Below, one piece after another: positions 54,301 to 62,575 of a stretch of 64,000 nucleotides of DNA (within the stretch, counting starts at the first letter, position 1; every line of letters begins with the position of its first letter). This DNA is from Streptomyces sp. NBC_01283 (GTDB taxonomy: Bacteria > Actinomycetota > Actinomycetes > Streptomycetales > Streptomycetaceae), in contig NZ_CP108430.1 in assembly GCF_041435335.1 (NCBI RefSeq), forward strand, positions 1,054,001 through 1,118,000, given 5' to 3'. A program made the translations under genes and the position numbers. Below the pieces are notes generated by a model. The model was given only the letters and a program-made list of their open reading frames with translations. It searched no databases and was not told the DNA's origin.

Positions 54301-55065
54301 CTATGCGCGGCGGACCGCGTGGCCCAAGTACGTCACCAGCGGTTTGGTGCCCTCGGGTTCGAGCTCCATGTCGACCAGCTCCGGCAGCTGCTCGTCGGTC
54401 AGCGTGCCGCGCCTGCGGCCGCGCGTCGCCCGCACCAGACTCCGTACGTTGCGCGGCTTGAACCCCGTGACGCCCCGCGTCGAGAGCCCTGCCCGGCCGA
54501 AGGCCTCGGCGAGCTCCTCCGGGCGGCGCAGACGCTGTGCGGCATAGCGGCCGGGGGGCATGATGCGTGTGCCCGGGAAGGCCTGGAAGGCGCCGAGGTA
54601 GATGAGACGGGACACGGGGGTGCGGTTCACCGTGTCGTAGACGAAGGCGCCGCCGGGGCGCAGCACACGCGCCGCCTCCGCGAGGACCGCGTCCGGCTTC
54701 TCGGTGATCTCAAGGGTGTCGGCGCAGTACACGAGGTCGAAGGAACCGTCCGGGAAGTCGAGTTCCGTGGCGGGTGTCGTCCCGTACGTGATGCCGAGTC
54801 CCTCGTCCGCGTCCGTGGCGAGAGCCGTCGCGGCGACGGACGGGTCGACGGCGACCACCTCGAACCCGAGCCGGGAGAGGCCGCGGGCCAGGACGCCGCG
54901 TCCACTGCCCACGACGAGCGCCCTGCTGCCTGCCGCCGCGAGGTCCAGCTCCCCGAGCACGCGTCCCAGATACTCCATGCGTACGTTCTGGAAGGTCACG
55001 GCCCGGATGTGGCGGCCGTCGACGGCCGAGGCAGAGTCCAGTGCGATGAGCGGGGCGGCGGTCAT
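54301..55065 (-). CDS. SAM-dependent class I methyltransferase
   Basis: 254 residues. The SAM motif I is ALVVGSGRGVLARGL, followed by the acidic motif II in VVAVDPS and the catalytic region around YCADTLEITEKPD. It is of the UbiG/Methyltransf_11 class with no clue to substrate. It is transcribed divergently from the HxlR regulator, from which it is separated by two palindromic operator-like sites, so the regulator probably controls it. Confidence 0.88.
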   Translation of the reverse strand: MTAAPLIALDSASAVDGRHIRAVTFQNVRMEYLGRVLGELDLAAAGSRALVVGSGRGVLARGLSRLGFEVVAVDPSVAATALATDADEGLGITYGTTPATELDFPDGSFDLVYCADTLEITEKPDAVLAEAARVLRPGGAFVYDTVNRTPVSRLIYLGAFQAFPGTRIMPPGRYAAQRLRRPEELAEAFGRAGLSTRGVTGFKPRNVRSLVRATRGRRRGTLTDEQLPELVDMELEPEGTKPLVTYLGHAVRRA

Positions 55066-55110
55066 GGCAGGCTCCTCGACGATCAGGTTCAGGACCAGGG
55101 TCAGGATCAG

Positions 55111-55153
55111 GTTCCCTCAAGAAACCTAGCACCGCCGAGTTCCCTGAGGGAAC
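55111..55153. promoter_or_regulatory. Two palindromic operators in the methyltransferase-HxlR divergon
   Basis: GTTCCCTGAGGGAAC (55139-55153) is a perfect dyad, and GTTCCCTCAAGAAAC (55111-55125) is an imperfect copy 28 bp away. They lie in the 110-bp divergent gap. HxlR-type dimers bind such sites, so autoregulation together with control of the methyltransferase gene is likely. Confidence 0.6.
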
Positions 55154-55175
55154 CCAAGGCCTTTACGGTGGAAGC

Positions 55176-55709
55176 GTGACCCGTACCCCTCTCTCCGATG
55201 TCGCCTGCTCGATCGCCCGCGCGACCGACCTGTTCGGCGACGCCTGGACGGCCTTGATCATGCGCGACGTCCTCGTCGGCATCCGCCGCTTCGACGAGCT
55301 GGCCGAGGACCTCGGCCTGTCCCGCAAGGTCCTCGCCGCGCGACTGGCGCGGCTCGTCGAGGAAGGCGTACTGACGCGCGAGCGGTACCAGGCCAGCCCG
55401 CCCCGCGAGGAGTACGCGGCCACGGAGAAGGGCCAGGAGCTCTACCCCGTCCTGCTGGCCCTGATGGCCTGGGGCGACAAGTGGTACGCGGGACCCGCGG
55501 GCCCCCCGGCGAAGATCCGCCATGACGCTTGCGGGCACGTCACCACGCCGGTCATGACCTGCGAAGCCTGCCAGGAGCCGCTCACGGTGGCCGACACGAC
55601 CCAGCTTCCCGGCCCCGGCGGCAAGGTGGGGACGGGAACCCGGCTACTGGGACCGCTGATCGCCGCACGGGAAGCGGCGGACGCCTCTTCGGCCCCAGGC
55701 TCACGCTAG
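55176..55709 (+). CDS. HxlR-family transcriptional regulator
   Basis: 177 residues from the GTG at 55176. The winged helix-turn-helix is typical of HxlR proteins (CSIARATDLFGDAWTALIMRD, RRFDELAEDLGLSRKVLAARL). The C-terminal third is a small extra domain with four cysteines in HDACGHV and TCEACQEPL, which could hold a metal. It is divergent from the methyltransferase. Its stop codon and that of the convergent next gene share a CTAG palindrome (55706-55709). Confidence 0.9.
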   Translation: MTRTPLSDVACSIARATDLFGDAWTALIMRDVLVGIRRFDELAEDLGLSRKVLAARLARLVEEGVLTRERYQASPPREEYAATEKGQELYPVLLALMAWGDKWYAGPAGPPAKIRHDACGHVTTPVMTCEACQEPLTVADTTQLPGPGGKVGTGTRLLGPLIAAREAADASSAPGSR

Positions 55710-56542
55710 ATGGGCTTCAAGTCGGCGAGCAGCATGTCGTGGTCCGAGTACGAGGTGAGCTGCACGCGGTGCCTGAGCGGGTTGATGCCTCGCAGGAAGA
55801 CGTAGTCGAACTTGCTCTGCCAGTCGGTGGTCGGATGGCACGTGCCGGCGAGCGAAGGACGGCACTGGGGGTCCGCGTCCGTGGCCAGTCTCCACATCGG
55901 GGCGAGTTCGGGAGACTCCGGCACGGCGTTGAAATCGCCGAGAACGATGGCACGGTCGTGCCGGGCGACGGCCGCGGCGAGCACCTCGACCTGGGCGGCC
56001 CGGACGGCCTCCTGCTGTCGTTGGGCGAGGTGCGTGATGAAGACCCGGACGGACCGGCCGCCCACGGTCGTGGTGACCCCCATGTACCCACGGTCCTCGG
56101 ACCCGCCGTCGGGGTACTCCACGTTCACGCGGTCCGTCATCGGTGCCGCCGAGAGGACCGCCTGACCGAAGCCTCCCGGACTCCACGGCACTCCCCCGCA
56201 ACGGCCCCAACTGCGCAGCACCGAACCGTATTCGACGTGGTAGACCAGCCCGTGCAGATGCTCGAGATAGTCCCGGATCCTCTCGACGTCACCCACGCAC
56301 GCCTCTTGCAGGCCGATGACCTGCGGCGCATGCCTGGCGATCTCCGCGGCCCGGTCGACGTCGCTCTCGGCGCAGGGGTTACAGATGTTCCACGTCATGA
56401 CCCGGTTCGGCGCGACATCCCGGACGGGCTCGACGGGAGGCCTCGCGAAGAGCGCGTCGCTCGGTGCACTGGGGCCGATGAGCATCATGCAGGCCAGGGC
56501 CATGGCTCCCGCGACCAACCGTGTGCTCCTTCCGAGCACCAT
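55706..56542 (-). CDS. Secreted endonuclease/exonuclease/phosphatase-family protein
   Basis: 278 residues from the ATG at 56542, which has a perfect AGGAGGCG site. An N-terminal signal peptide (hydrophobic core about residues 7-25) is followed by the DNase I-like fold: TWNICNPC, IGLQEACVGD, HLAQRQQEAV, VLGDFNAVPES and SYSDHDMLLADL carry the metal and catalytic asparagine, glutamate, aspartate and histidine residues. Substrate could be nucleic acid, a phospholipid or a phosphoester; secretion favours an extracellular role. No partner gene is apparent. Confidence 0.9.
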   Translation of the reverse strand: MVLGRSTRLVAGAMALACMMLIGPSAPSDALFARPPVEPVRDVAPNRVMTWNICNPCAESDVDRAAEIARHAPQVIGLQEACVGDVERIRDYLEHLHGLVYHVEYGSVLRSWGRCGGVPWSPGGFGQAVLSAAPMTDRVNVEYPDGGSEDRGYMGVTTTVGGRSVRVFITHLAQRQQEAVRAAQVEVLAAAVARHDRAIVLGDFNAVPESPELAPMWRLATDADPQCRPSLAGTCHPTTDWQSKFDYVFLRGINPLRHRVQLTSYSDHDMLLADLKPI

Positions 56543-56794
56543 CGCCTCCTCAGTGTGGATGCACGTGACATCTGACGTCTCCACGCATGAGGTTAATGGG
56601 ACGTTCCGCCTTCAACTTGCTTTCGGACCTCGTCCTGGTGAGTTTCACTTGCTCTGCCGCCCGTCGTGCACGGCGGCGCAGGGGGCCGGACTTCTCCCGG
56701 CCCCCTGCGCCTGCGAGCATGCAGAACTGTTCAGGACTGACAGCGGGATCTGGCGACGCGATCGGACGGAAGGCCTAGTGACGGGTATACAGCC

Positions 56795-56974
56795 ATGGCA
56801 GACGCATACTTCACGACGGAGCAGTGCCCACGATGCGGCCGTCACACCGACGGCCTCTCCAACCGCTTCACCTGCACCGTCTGTGACACCGTCTGGACCT
56901 CAGGGGTCTCCGAATCGGTGGTCACCATGGGCCCGCTGGACATGACGACCCTGTCCCCGCCCAAGCGCGTCTGA
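56795..56974 (+). CDS. 59-residue zinc-ribbon-like protein
   Basis: A short reading frame with good coding character, MADAYFTTEQCPRCGRH then a TCTVCDT stretch. The two CxxC pairs (11-14 and 27-30) would form a zinc ribbon. A hydrophobic-acidic tail follows (SVVTMGPLDM). No strong ribosome site is seen. It lies in the gap between two reverse-strand genes. Function unknown. Confidence 0.55.
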   Translation: MADAYFTTEQCPRCGRHTDGLSNRFTCTVCDTVWTSGVSESVVTMGPLDMTTLSPPKRV

Positions 56975-57013
56975 TCCCGCCCCGCAGCATTGCGCGCCGC
57001 AGCCTCAACCAGC

Positions 57014-58168
57014 TTACGACTGAAGCCGCTTCACATTGTCGCCGAACGTCCAGCCCTTCGAGCCATCCCAGTTGATGGACCAGGTCATCAGACCCTTCAG
57101 CGCTCCGTTGTAGTGGTTCCACGCCTGGGCCACCAGGCTCGGGGCCATGTAGCCGCCGCCCGCGCCCGGTTGTGCGGGCAGGCCTGGGACCTGCTTGTCG
57201 TAAGGGACCTTGATCGTGGTGCCCTGGACGACCAGGCCCTTGTTCAGGCAGTCCGTCTGCGCGATGAATCCCTGCACGGTTCCGGCGGAGTAGGAGTCGC
57301 CGGAGCAGCCGTACATGCTTCCGTTGTAGTACTGCATGTTCAGCCACCAGAGGCGGCCGTTGTCCGCGTACTTCTTCACGATGGGGAGGTACGCGCCCCA
57401 GATCGAGCCGTACACCACGCTGCCCCCGGTGACGTACGCCGTCTCGGGGGCCATCGTCAGGCCGAAGTTCGACGGCATCTTGGCCAGGACGCCGTCGATG
57501 ATGCGGACGAGGTTGGCCTGTGACGCGGAGAGCTGGTTGATGTTGCCGCTGCCCACGAGGCCGGTCTCGATGTCGATGTCCATGCCGTCGAAGTTGTACT
57601 TCTTCAGGATCGGCACCACGGTCTCGACGAAGCGGTCGGCGACCTTGCTTGAGCTGAGGTCGATGCCCGCCGCCGCGCCGCCGATCGACATCAGGATCGT
57701 GGCGCCGTTCGCCTTCGCCTGACACATCTCGGCCGGGGTGGCGACCTTGACCGTGGAGTCCATTCCGTCTTCCCACAGGACGGTGCCGTCGGAGCGGATG
57801 ACGGGGAACGCCGCGTTGATCACGTTGTAGCCGTGGTCGCGCATGCGGGTGTCGGTGATCGGGGTCCAACCGAAGGGCGGGTGAACGCCGTTGGCGGATC
57901 CGTCCCAGTTCTCCCAGTAGCCTTGGAGCACCTTCCCGGTGGGCTTCGACTTGACCGCGCACGTCTCGTCCTGGGCACCCAGGGCATCGTGGGCGGCCTG
58001 CGCGACCCGCGCGGCCCGGGAGGCGTCGCGGCTGTCCTGCGGTGCCGCGGTGCTCGGCGCCACCCCGACGAGCACCGGTACGCTGAAGGCGATCGCCAGA
58101 CCGGCCGCCAGGAGACGGGAGGGTGCACGGCGCGGGGCAGGGGCCTGGGGAGAGGTTCGGGATGACAC
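57014..58168 (-). CDS. Secreted family 18 chitinase
   Basis: 384 residues from a GTG at 58168 preceded by AGGAGG. A signal peptide (charged start, hydrophobic LLAAGLAIAFSVPVLVG, AxA-like cleavage near residue 42) leads to a GH18 barrel with the catalytic DGMDIDIETG (aspartates and the acid/base glutamate) and supporting motifs QGYWENWDG, ILMSIGGAAAG, LTMAPETAYV and MQYYNGSMYG. No separate chitin-binding domain is present. It hydrolyses chitin outside the cell. The promoter carries two DasR-like sites. Confidence 0.93.
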   Translation of the reverse strand: MSSRTSPQAPAPRRAPSRLLAAGLAIAFSVPVLVGVAPSTAAPQDSRDASRAARVAQAAHDALGAQDETCAVKSKPTGKVLQGYWENWDGSANGVHPPFGWTPITDTRMRDHGYNVINAAFPVIRSDGTVLWEDGMDSTVKVATPAEMCQAKANGATILMSIGGAAAGIDLSSSKVADRFVETVVPILKKYNFDGMDIDIETGLVGSGNINQLSASQANLVRIIDGVLAKMPSNFGLTMAPETAYVTGGSVVYGSIWGAYLPIVKKYADNGRLWWLNMQYYNGSMYGCSGDSYSAGTVQGFIAQTDCLNKGLVVQGTTIKVPYDKQVPGLPAQPGAGGGYMAPSLVAQAWNHYNGALKGLMTWSINWDGSKGWTFGDNVKRLQS

Positions 58169-58220
58169 GCTTACCTCCTGGACTGTGGTGCCTGGAGACG
58201 TAAGTGGTGCGACGCGCCAC

Positions 58221-58261
58221 ACCGTAAAGAGGTCCAGACCTTCCGTCAATAGGTCTGGACC
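58221..58261 (-). promoter_or_regulatory. Chitinase promoter with two DasR-like sites
   Basis: On the reverse strand: TTGACG (58249-58244), 17 bases, TACGGT (58226-58221), a good -35/-10 pair. GGTCTGGACC (reverse reading of 58231-58240) lies in the spacer, and GGTCCAGACC (58252-58261) just before the -35. Both resemble the DasR dre element (GGTCTAGACC core), whose repeats are known from Streptomyces chi promoters. DasR binding here would block transcription; binding by DasR itself is inference. Confidence 0.75.
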
Positions 58262-58287
58262 AAGTCGATCGAGCCGGAGGCCCCTTC

Positions 58288-59022
58288 ATGGACATCCTCG
58301 ATTCCACCGATCCGTCGGCCGTCTCGGTGACCGAGGCGATCCGGAAGGGCGACATCCCCGCGCTCCGCAAGCTCCTGGCCGACCACCCGGCACTGGCCAC
58401 CAGCCGGATCAGTCAGGACGGTCCCGCCGCGGGCCGGCGGAGTCTCCTGCACATCGCCACCGACTGGCCCGGCCACCACCCCCGCGCCGATGCGGTCATC
58501 GCCACCCTCGCCGCCGCGGGCGCCGACCCCGACGCCCGCTTCGTCGGAGCCCACTCCGAAACGCCTCTGCACTGGGCCGCCGGCAACGACGACATCATCG
58601 CGGTGGACGCCCTCATCGCCGCGGGCGCCGACATCGAGGCGTCCGGTGCCGTCATCGGCGGCGGCACCCCGCTCGCCGACGCGCGCGGCTTCGGCCAGTG
58701 GCGGGCAGCCCGCAGACTCCTGGAGCACGGCGCCCGCGCGGACCTGCAGGACGCGGCCACCCTCGGCCTGCTCGACCAGGTGGAGGCGTTCCTCGCCGCC
58801 CCGGACTCCCCCACCGCCTCCGAGCTCACCAGCGCCTTCTGGGGCGCCTGCCACGGCGGCCAACTCCCCACTGCCGAGCGCCTGTTGCAGCTCGGGGCGA
58901 ACGTGAACTGGATCGGCTACGACGACATGACACCCCTGGACGTCGCCCGCGCGCAGGACGCCGGTGACGTCGTCCAGTGGCTGCTCGTCCAAGGAGCCAA
59001 GGCGCGCGCCGACGTCGGGTGA
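58288..59022 (+). CDS. Ankyrin-repeat protein
   Basis: 244 residues. Ankyrin-like repeats are evident from about residue 15 to the end: SLLHIATDWPGHHPRADAVI, TPLHWAAGNDDIIAVDALIAAG, TPLADARGFGQWRAARRLLEHG and TPLDVARAQDAGDVVQWLL. Each has the hairpin-helix-helix rhythm and the GA(D/N) turn. No signal peptide or catalytic domain is visible, so it is a cytoplasmic scaffold-type protein with unknown partner. A GGAGG site precedes the ATG. Confidence 0.85.
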   Translation: MDILDSTDPSAVSVTEAIRKGDIPALRKLLADHPALATSRISQDGPAAGRRSLLHIATDWPGHHPRADAVIATLAAAGADPDARFVGAHSETPLHWAAGNDDIIAVDALIAAGADIEASGAVIGGGTPLADARGFGQWRAARRLLEHGARADLQDAATLGLLDQVEAFLAAPDSPTASELTSAFWGACHGGQLPTAERLLQLGANVNWIGYDDMTPLDVARAQDAGDVVQWLLVQGAKARADVG

Positions 59023-59040
59023 GCCACGGCTTGGGGCCCC

Positions 59041-60246
59041 TCAGCCCGCGAAGGCGCCGATGCCGCCAAAGGCACCGTCGGTCTCGAACGCCAGCTTGGC
59101 GAACCGCTCGCCCATCAGCCGATGCGTGTCGGCGTCCGGGTGGAGCTGGTCGGGCAGCGGCAGCTCGGCCGAGTCCGCCTCCCCGTACAGCTCACGCCCG
59201 TCGAGGTAGTAGAGGTGGGGGTCCTCTGCCGCCCGCTGCTCCACGATCCTGGCCAGCTCCTCGCGGATGACACCGAGCGTCAGCTTCCCGCTCGCGCGCT
59301 CCGCCGGATCACCCATGGCGAGGAACTGCAGCCGCCCCGATCCGAGGTTGCTGAAGTCCGGCGCGCTGGGGCCGGGCGTGTCCTCGTGGATGGGGCACAG
59401 GATCGGCGAGACGACCAACAGCGGCGTACGGGGACGGCCTTCACGGATCGTGTCGAGAAAGCCGTGGACGGCGGGCCCGAAGGCGCGCAGACGCATCAGG
59501 TCGGCGTTGACCACATTGATGCCGAGCTTGACGCTGATCAGGTCGGCGGGCGTGTCCCGCAGGGCGCGCGCGGTGAACGGGTCGAGCAGCGCACTGCCGC
59601 CGAGCCCGAGGTTGATCAGCTCCACACCACTGAGGGAAGCGGCGAGCGCCGGCCAAGTGGTGGTGGGGCTCGCGGCGTCGGAGCCATGACTGATCGAGCT
59701 GCCGTGGTGCAGCCACACCTTGCGGCCCCGGTCCGGTGCGGGCTCGACGGGCGCGTCGGTGCGCAGCTCGACGAGTTCGGTGGTCTCGTTGTGCGGCAGC
59801 CAGATCTCGATGTCCTTGGCGCCGTCGGGCAGTTCGGCGAAGCGGAGGGTGCCGACCGGGCCGGGCCGGTTCTCGAACGTCCCGGCAGCCATGTCGATGA
59901 TCAGGGTGTTGCCGCCGCTCACGGAGGCCTGACCGGCCAGGCGGCCGTCCACGAGCAGGTCGTAGAGACCCTCCGGACGGGGCGGGGCACCCACGTAGTC
60001 GCGCCTGGTGGGCAGTGTGTCCAGTTCGAGCGCGGTGGCCCGGGTGCGGAAGACGAGGCGTACACCGGCGGGCTGGGACTCGGCCATGGCCAGCTGTCCG
60101 TCTGCGCACTGGGCGCGGGCCCGTGCGGGCAGCCGGTGCGGCAGGACGCCGTGCGCGGTGCGCTCCAGGTCGAGGGCGCCGCGCAGGATGTCCTCGGTGA
60201 TGGGTGTGGTGATCCAGTCGTCGTGCTCGGTGTGATCGGTGTGCAT
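59041..60246 (-). CDS. SGNH/GDSL-family hydrolase
   Basis: 401 residues. The N-terminal half is a beta-sandwich-like part and the C-terminal half (from about residue 185) is the SGNH hydrolase: HHGSSISHGSD with the nucleophilic serine, NLGLGGSALL, KLGINVVNADLM and LPDQLHPDADTH carrying the catalytic aspartate and histidine. The substrate may be an acetylated sugar or ester. The ATG at 60246 lies 14 codons or so before recognisable family sequence. No signal peptide is obvious. It follows the TetR gene on the same strand and may be its target. Confidence 0.88.
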   Translation of the reverse strand: MHTDHTEHDDWITTPITEDILRGALDLERTAHGVLPHRLPARARAQCADGQLAMAESQPAGVRLVFRTRATALELDTLPTRRDYVGAPPRPEGLYDLLVDGRLAGQASVSGGNTLIIDMAAGTFENRPGPVGTLRFAELPDGAKDIEIWLPHNETTELVELRTDAPVEPAPDRGRKVWLHHGSSISHGSDAASPTTTWPALAASLSGVELINLGLGGSALLDPFTARALRDTPADLISVKLGINVVNADLMRLRAFGPAVHGFLDTIREGRPRTPLLVVSPILCPIHEDTPGPSAPDFSNLGSGRLQFLAMGDPAERASGKLTLGVIREELARIVEQRAAEDPHLYYLDGRELYGEADSAELPLPDQLHPDADTHRLMGERFAKLAFETDGAFGGIGAFAG

Positions 60247-60354
60247 GGTCTCCGCCTGCTGATCATGGTGTCTGAGTTGTCGGGAGGCGCCGATGCGGCG
60301 ATACGCCGCCGCCCCCACGGGAGTCGGCCAGGTCCGGCCCCGGTCGAACCCAGG

Positions 60355-60945
60355 TCAGGACGCGGGCCAGTTCCGCAGCAGGGCGTCGAGGGCGTCCAGG
60401 ATGCGTGACCACGTCTCCTGCGAGTCGGGTTCGCTGTGGCTGAAGCCGCCCGCCATCTCCAGGCTGACGTATCCGTGGAAGACGCTGCCCAGCATCCGGA
60501 CCGCGTGGGTCTGGTCGGGCTCCGTCAGGTCGTAGCCGCGCAGGATGGCCCGCGTCATCTGTGCGTGCCGGACGCCCGCGCTGGCGGCGGCCGTCTCCGG
60601 GTCGAGCCTCAGCCGGGCCGCGGCATAGCGGCCGGGGTGCTCCCGGGCATAGTCGCGGTAGACGTCGGCGAACGCGGTCAGCGCGTCCTTCCCTGCCCGC
60701 CCGGCCAGCGCGGCAGCACACCGGTCGGCGAGTTCCTCCAGGGCGAGGAGGGCGATTTGCGTCTTGAGGTCCTGCGAGTTCTTCAGGTGCGAGTACAGAC
60801 TCGCGACCTTGACGTCGAAGCGCCTGGCGAGCGCCGAGACGGTCACCTGCTCGAAGCCGACCTCGTCGGCCAGCTCCGCCCCGGCCTGCGCCAGGCGCTC
60901 CACGGTCAGTCCTGCGCGAACCATGCCCTTCCTCCTCTTCGGCAT
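60355..60945 (-). CDS. TetR-family regulator (WHG-domain type)
   Basis: 196 residues. The DNA-binding domain is at residues 12-60 (TVERLAQAGAELADEVGFEQVTVSALARRF, VKVASLYSHLKNSQ), and the C-terminal ligand-binding domain has the MLGSVFHGYVSLEMAGGF stretch typical of the WHG-type TetR group. Upstream, two dyads in the promoter are candidates for autoregulation. It precedes the SGNH hydrolase gene on the same strand, which is a likely target. Confidence 0.88.
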   Translation of the reverse strand: MPKRRKGMVRAGLTVERLAQAGAELADEVGFEQVTVSALARRFDVKVASLYSHLKNSQDLKTQIALLALEELADRCAAALAGRAGKDALTAFADVYRDYAREHPGRYAAARLRLDPETAAASAGVRHAQMTRAILRGYDLTEPDQTHAVRMLGSVFHGYVSLEMAGGFSHSEPDSQETWSRILDALDALLRNWPAS

Positions 60946-60979
60946 AACTGATTATGCAGCTGCCTAATACCTTTAGGCA
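60942..60979. promoter_or_regulatory. Dyads upstream of the TetR regulator
   Basis: TGCCTAA/TTAGGCA (60961-60967 and 60973-60979, 5-base gap) and GCATAA/TTATGC (60942-60947 and 60952-60957, overlapping the start codon) are perfect dyads in an AT-richer patch. Probable operator for the adjoining TetR protein. Confidence 0.5.
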
Positions 60980-61047
60980 AATCAGCTAGCCGCACAGGAA
61001 GAGGCAGTACCCCTAGGCCACTCCCCACCCCCCGGCCCCTCCAGACC

Positions 61048-61830
61048 TCAGACCGTCTTGACCGTGCCCCCGTCGATCACGTAATCCGCGCCGGTGACGT
61101 TGCCGGCCACGTCCGAGAGCAGGAACGTGATCAGTGACGCCACCTCCCGGGGCTCGGTGATCCGCCCGCTGGTGATGTTGAACGCCGTCGGTATCTGCGT
61201 GAGGAACTCCGCGTGCTCGGCCCCGAACCCGGCGGCGACCTTGCCGCCGAAGCCGTCGGGGTCCTCCCAGATGGCGGTGCGCACCACGCCGGGCGAGACG
61301 GTGTTGACCCGTACGCCCCGCGGCCCGAACTCCTCGGCCAGCGACTTGCCCAGGGAGGTGAGTGCGGCCTTGGCCGCGCTGTAGGCGACGGGACCGGCCG
61401 CCGGGAGGCGGGAGTTGATGGAGGAGACGTTGACGATCGCACCGCGGCGCTCGATCAGGCTCGGCAGTGCGGCGCGGCTGACGCGGACCGCACTGAGCAG
61501 GTTGAGGTCGAAGACGCCCTGCCACTGCGCGTCGTCGGTGTCGAGGAAACCGACCGGCTCCACGGCATCACCGCCACCGACGTTGTTCACCAGCAGGTCG
61601 ATGCCGCCCAGTTCGGTGAAGGCGCCGTCCATGAGGGCGGCGACTCCCTCCGGGGTACCGAGGTCGGCCGACACGGCGAAGGCTCCCGACTCCTTGAGTT
61701 CGGGGGTGATGGTGCGGGCCGCGCCCACGACACGCACACCCTCGTCGATCAGCACCTTGACGGTGGCCAGGCCGATACCGCGGCTGGCACCGGTGATGAC
61801 GGCGGTCTTGCCATCGAGGTCGAGCTTCAT
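61048..61830 (-). CDS. Short-chain dehydrogenase/reductase
   Basis: 260 residues of the classical SDR family: TGASRGIGLA nucleotide loop near residue 14, NNVGGGD motif, the catalytic serine in NVSSINS and YSAAK (tyrosine-lysine) and a PGVVRT element after the active site. It would reduce or oxidise a carbonyl/hydroxyl using NAD(P)H; substrate unknown. GGAGCTGGGG precedes the ATG. It lies downstream of the second TetR gene on the same strand, and both promoters share the same operator sequence. Confidence 0.93.
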   Translation of the reverse strand: MKLDLDGKTAVITGASRGIGLATVKVLIDEGVRVVGAARTITPELKESGAFAVSADLGTPEGVAALMDGAFTELGGIDLLVNNVGGGDAVEPVGFLDTDDAQWQGVFDLNLLSAVRVSRAALPSLIERRGAIVNVSSINSRLPAAGPVAYSAAKAALTSLGKSLAEEFGPRGVRVNTVSPGVVRTAIWEDPDGFGGKVAAGFGAEHAEFLTQIPTAFNITSGRITEPREVASLITFLLSDVAGNVTGADYVIDGGTVKTV

Positions 61831-61857
61831 GCTTCCCCAGCTCCTTCAGACATATTT

Positions 61858-61873
61858 TTGACCTACAGGTACA
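61858..61873. promoter_or_regulatory. Operator upstream of the SDR gene
   Basis: TTGACCTACAGGTACA, an imperfect dyad, lies 28 bp before the SDR start. The same 16-bp sequence, with two differences, occurs upstream of the TetR gene at 62530-62545, so both are likely bound by that regulator. Confidence 0.55.
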
Positions 61874-61929
61874 AAATTTGGGTACACACCAGCATCAAGG
61901 AACACCCAGAAAAAAACGGGCCGGAAAGG

Positions 61930-62508
61930 TCAGAGGGAGTCGACCATCGCGTCGATCACCCTGGCCAGACGCTCCGGGCCTTCCGCGACCCGTGCCATCA
62001 GCCGCAGACCGACGACCGTGGTCAGCAACAGACTCCCGATGGCGCGAGCGTCACGGGCGGGGTCGATCTCCCCCGCTCGCTGCCCCTTCTCCACCAGCGC
62101 GGAGAAGGCCTCTTCGGTGCGGTCGAACATACGCCGGACCAGATCGGTCGCGACCTCATCCGTACCGGCCAGCTCCGCGGCGGTGTTCACCGCCATGCAG
62201 CCGCGCCGGTCCGGATCGGCGAGATCCATCTCGACGAGCAGCCACAGCGCCGCACGCAACCGCCCCTTCACGGGTCCCGACTCCTCGAGCATCTCGATGA
62301 GAGCCGCGGCCTGACTGTCGCGGTAGCGGCGCAGCGCCTGCTCGAACAAGGCGTGCTTGCTGCCGAAGGTGTTGTAGAGACTGCCCTTGCCGATGCCGAG
62401 CGCGTCCACGAGGTCCTGGGGCGTGGTGGCGGCATATCCCTTGCGCCAGAACACGTCCATGGCCTGCTCGACGGCGGCGTCCGGATCGAACTGCTTTGGC
62501 CTTCCCAT
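61930..62508 (-). CDS. TetR-family regulator controlling the SDR gene
   Basis: 192 residues. The helix-turn-helix is at about residues 8-55 (FDPDAAVEQAMDVFWRKGYAATTPQDLVDALG, GKGSLYNTFGSKHAL), then a helical effector domain. It belongs to the TetR group commonly paired with oxidoreductase genes. Its promoter contains a perfect dyad (62522-62553) and a copy of the SDR operator, so it probably represses itself and the SDR gene until an electrophile or substrate is bound. Confidence 0.9.
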   Translation of the reverse strand: MGRPKQFDPDAAVEQAMDVFWRKGYAATTPQDLVDALGIGKGSLYNTFGSKHALFEQALRRYRDSQAAALIEMLEESGPVKGRLRAALWLLVEMDLADPDRRGCMAVNTAAELAGTDEVATDLVRRMFDRTEEAFSALVEKGQRAGEIDPARDARAIGSLLLTTVVGLRLMARVAEGPERLARVIDAMVDSL

Positions 62509-62521
62509 GATCAGAAGCCTA

Positions 62522-62553
62522 GACCGTTCTTTACCCGTAGGTCAAGAACGGTC
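62522..62553. promoter_or_regulatory. Operator dyad upstream of the TetR gene
   Basis: GACCGTTCTT and AAGAACGGTC (62522-62531, 62544-62553) form a perfect 10-bp dyad with a 12-bp centre. Inside, the reverse strand reads TTGACCTACGGGTAAA (62545-62530), matching the SDR operator at 14 of 16 positions. Confidence 0.65.
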
Positions 62554-62575
62554 CAGGCGGTACTCAGGACGGCAC

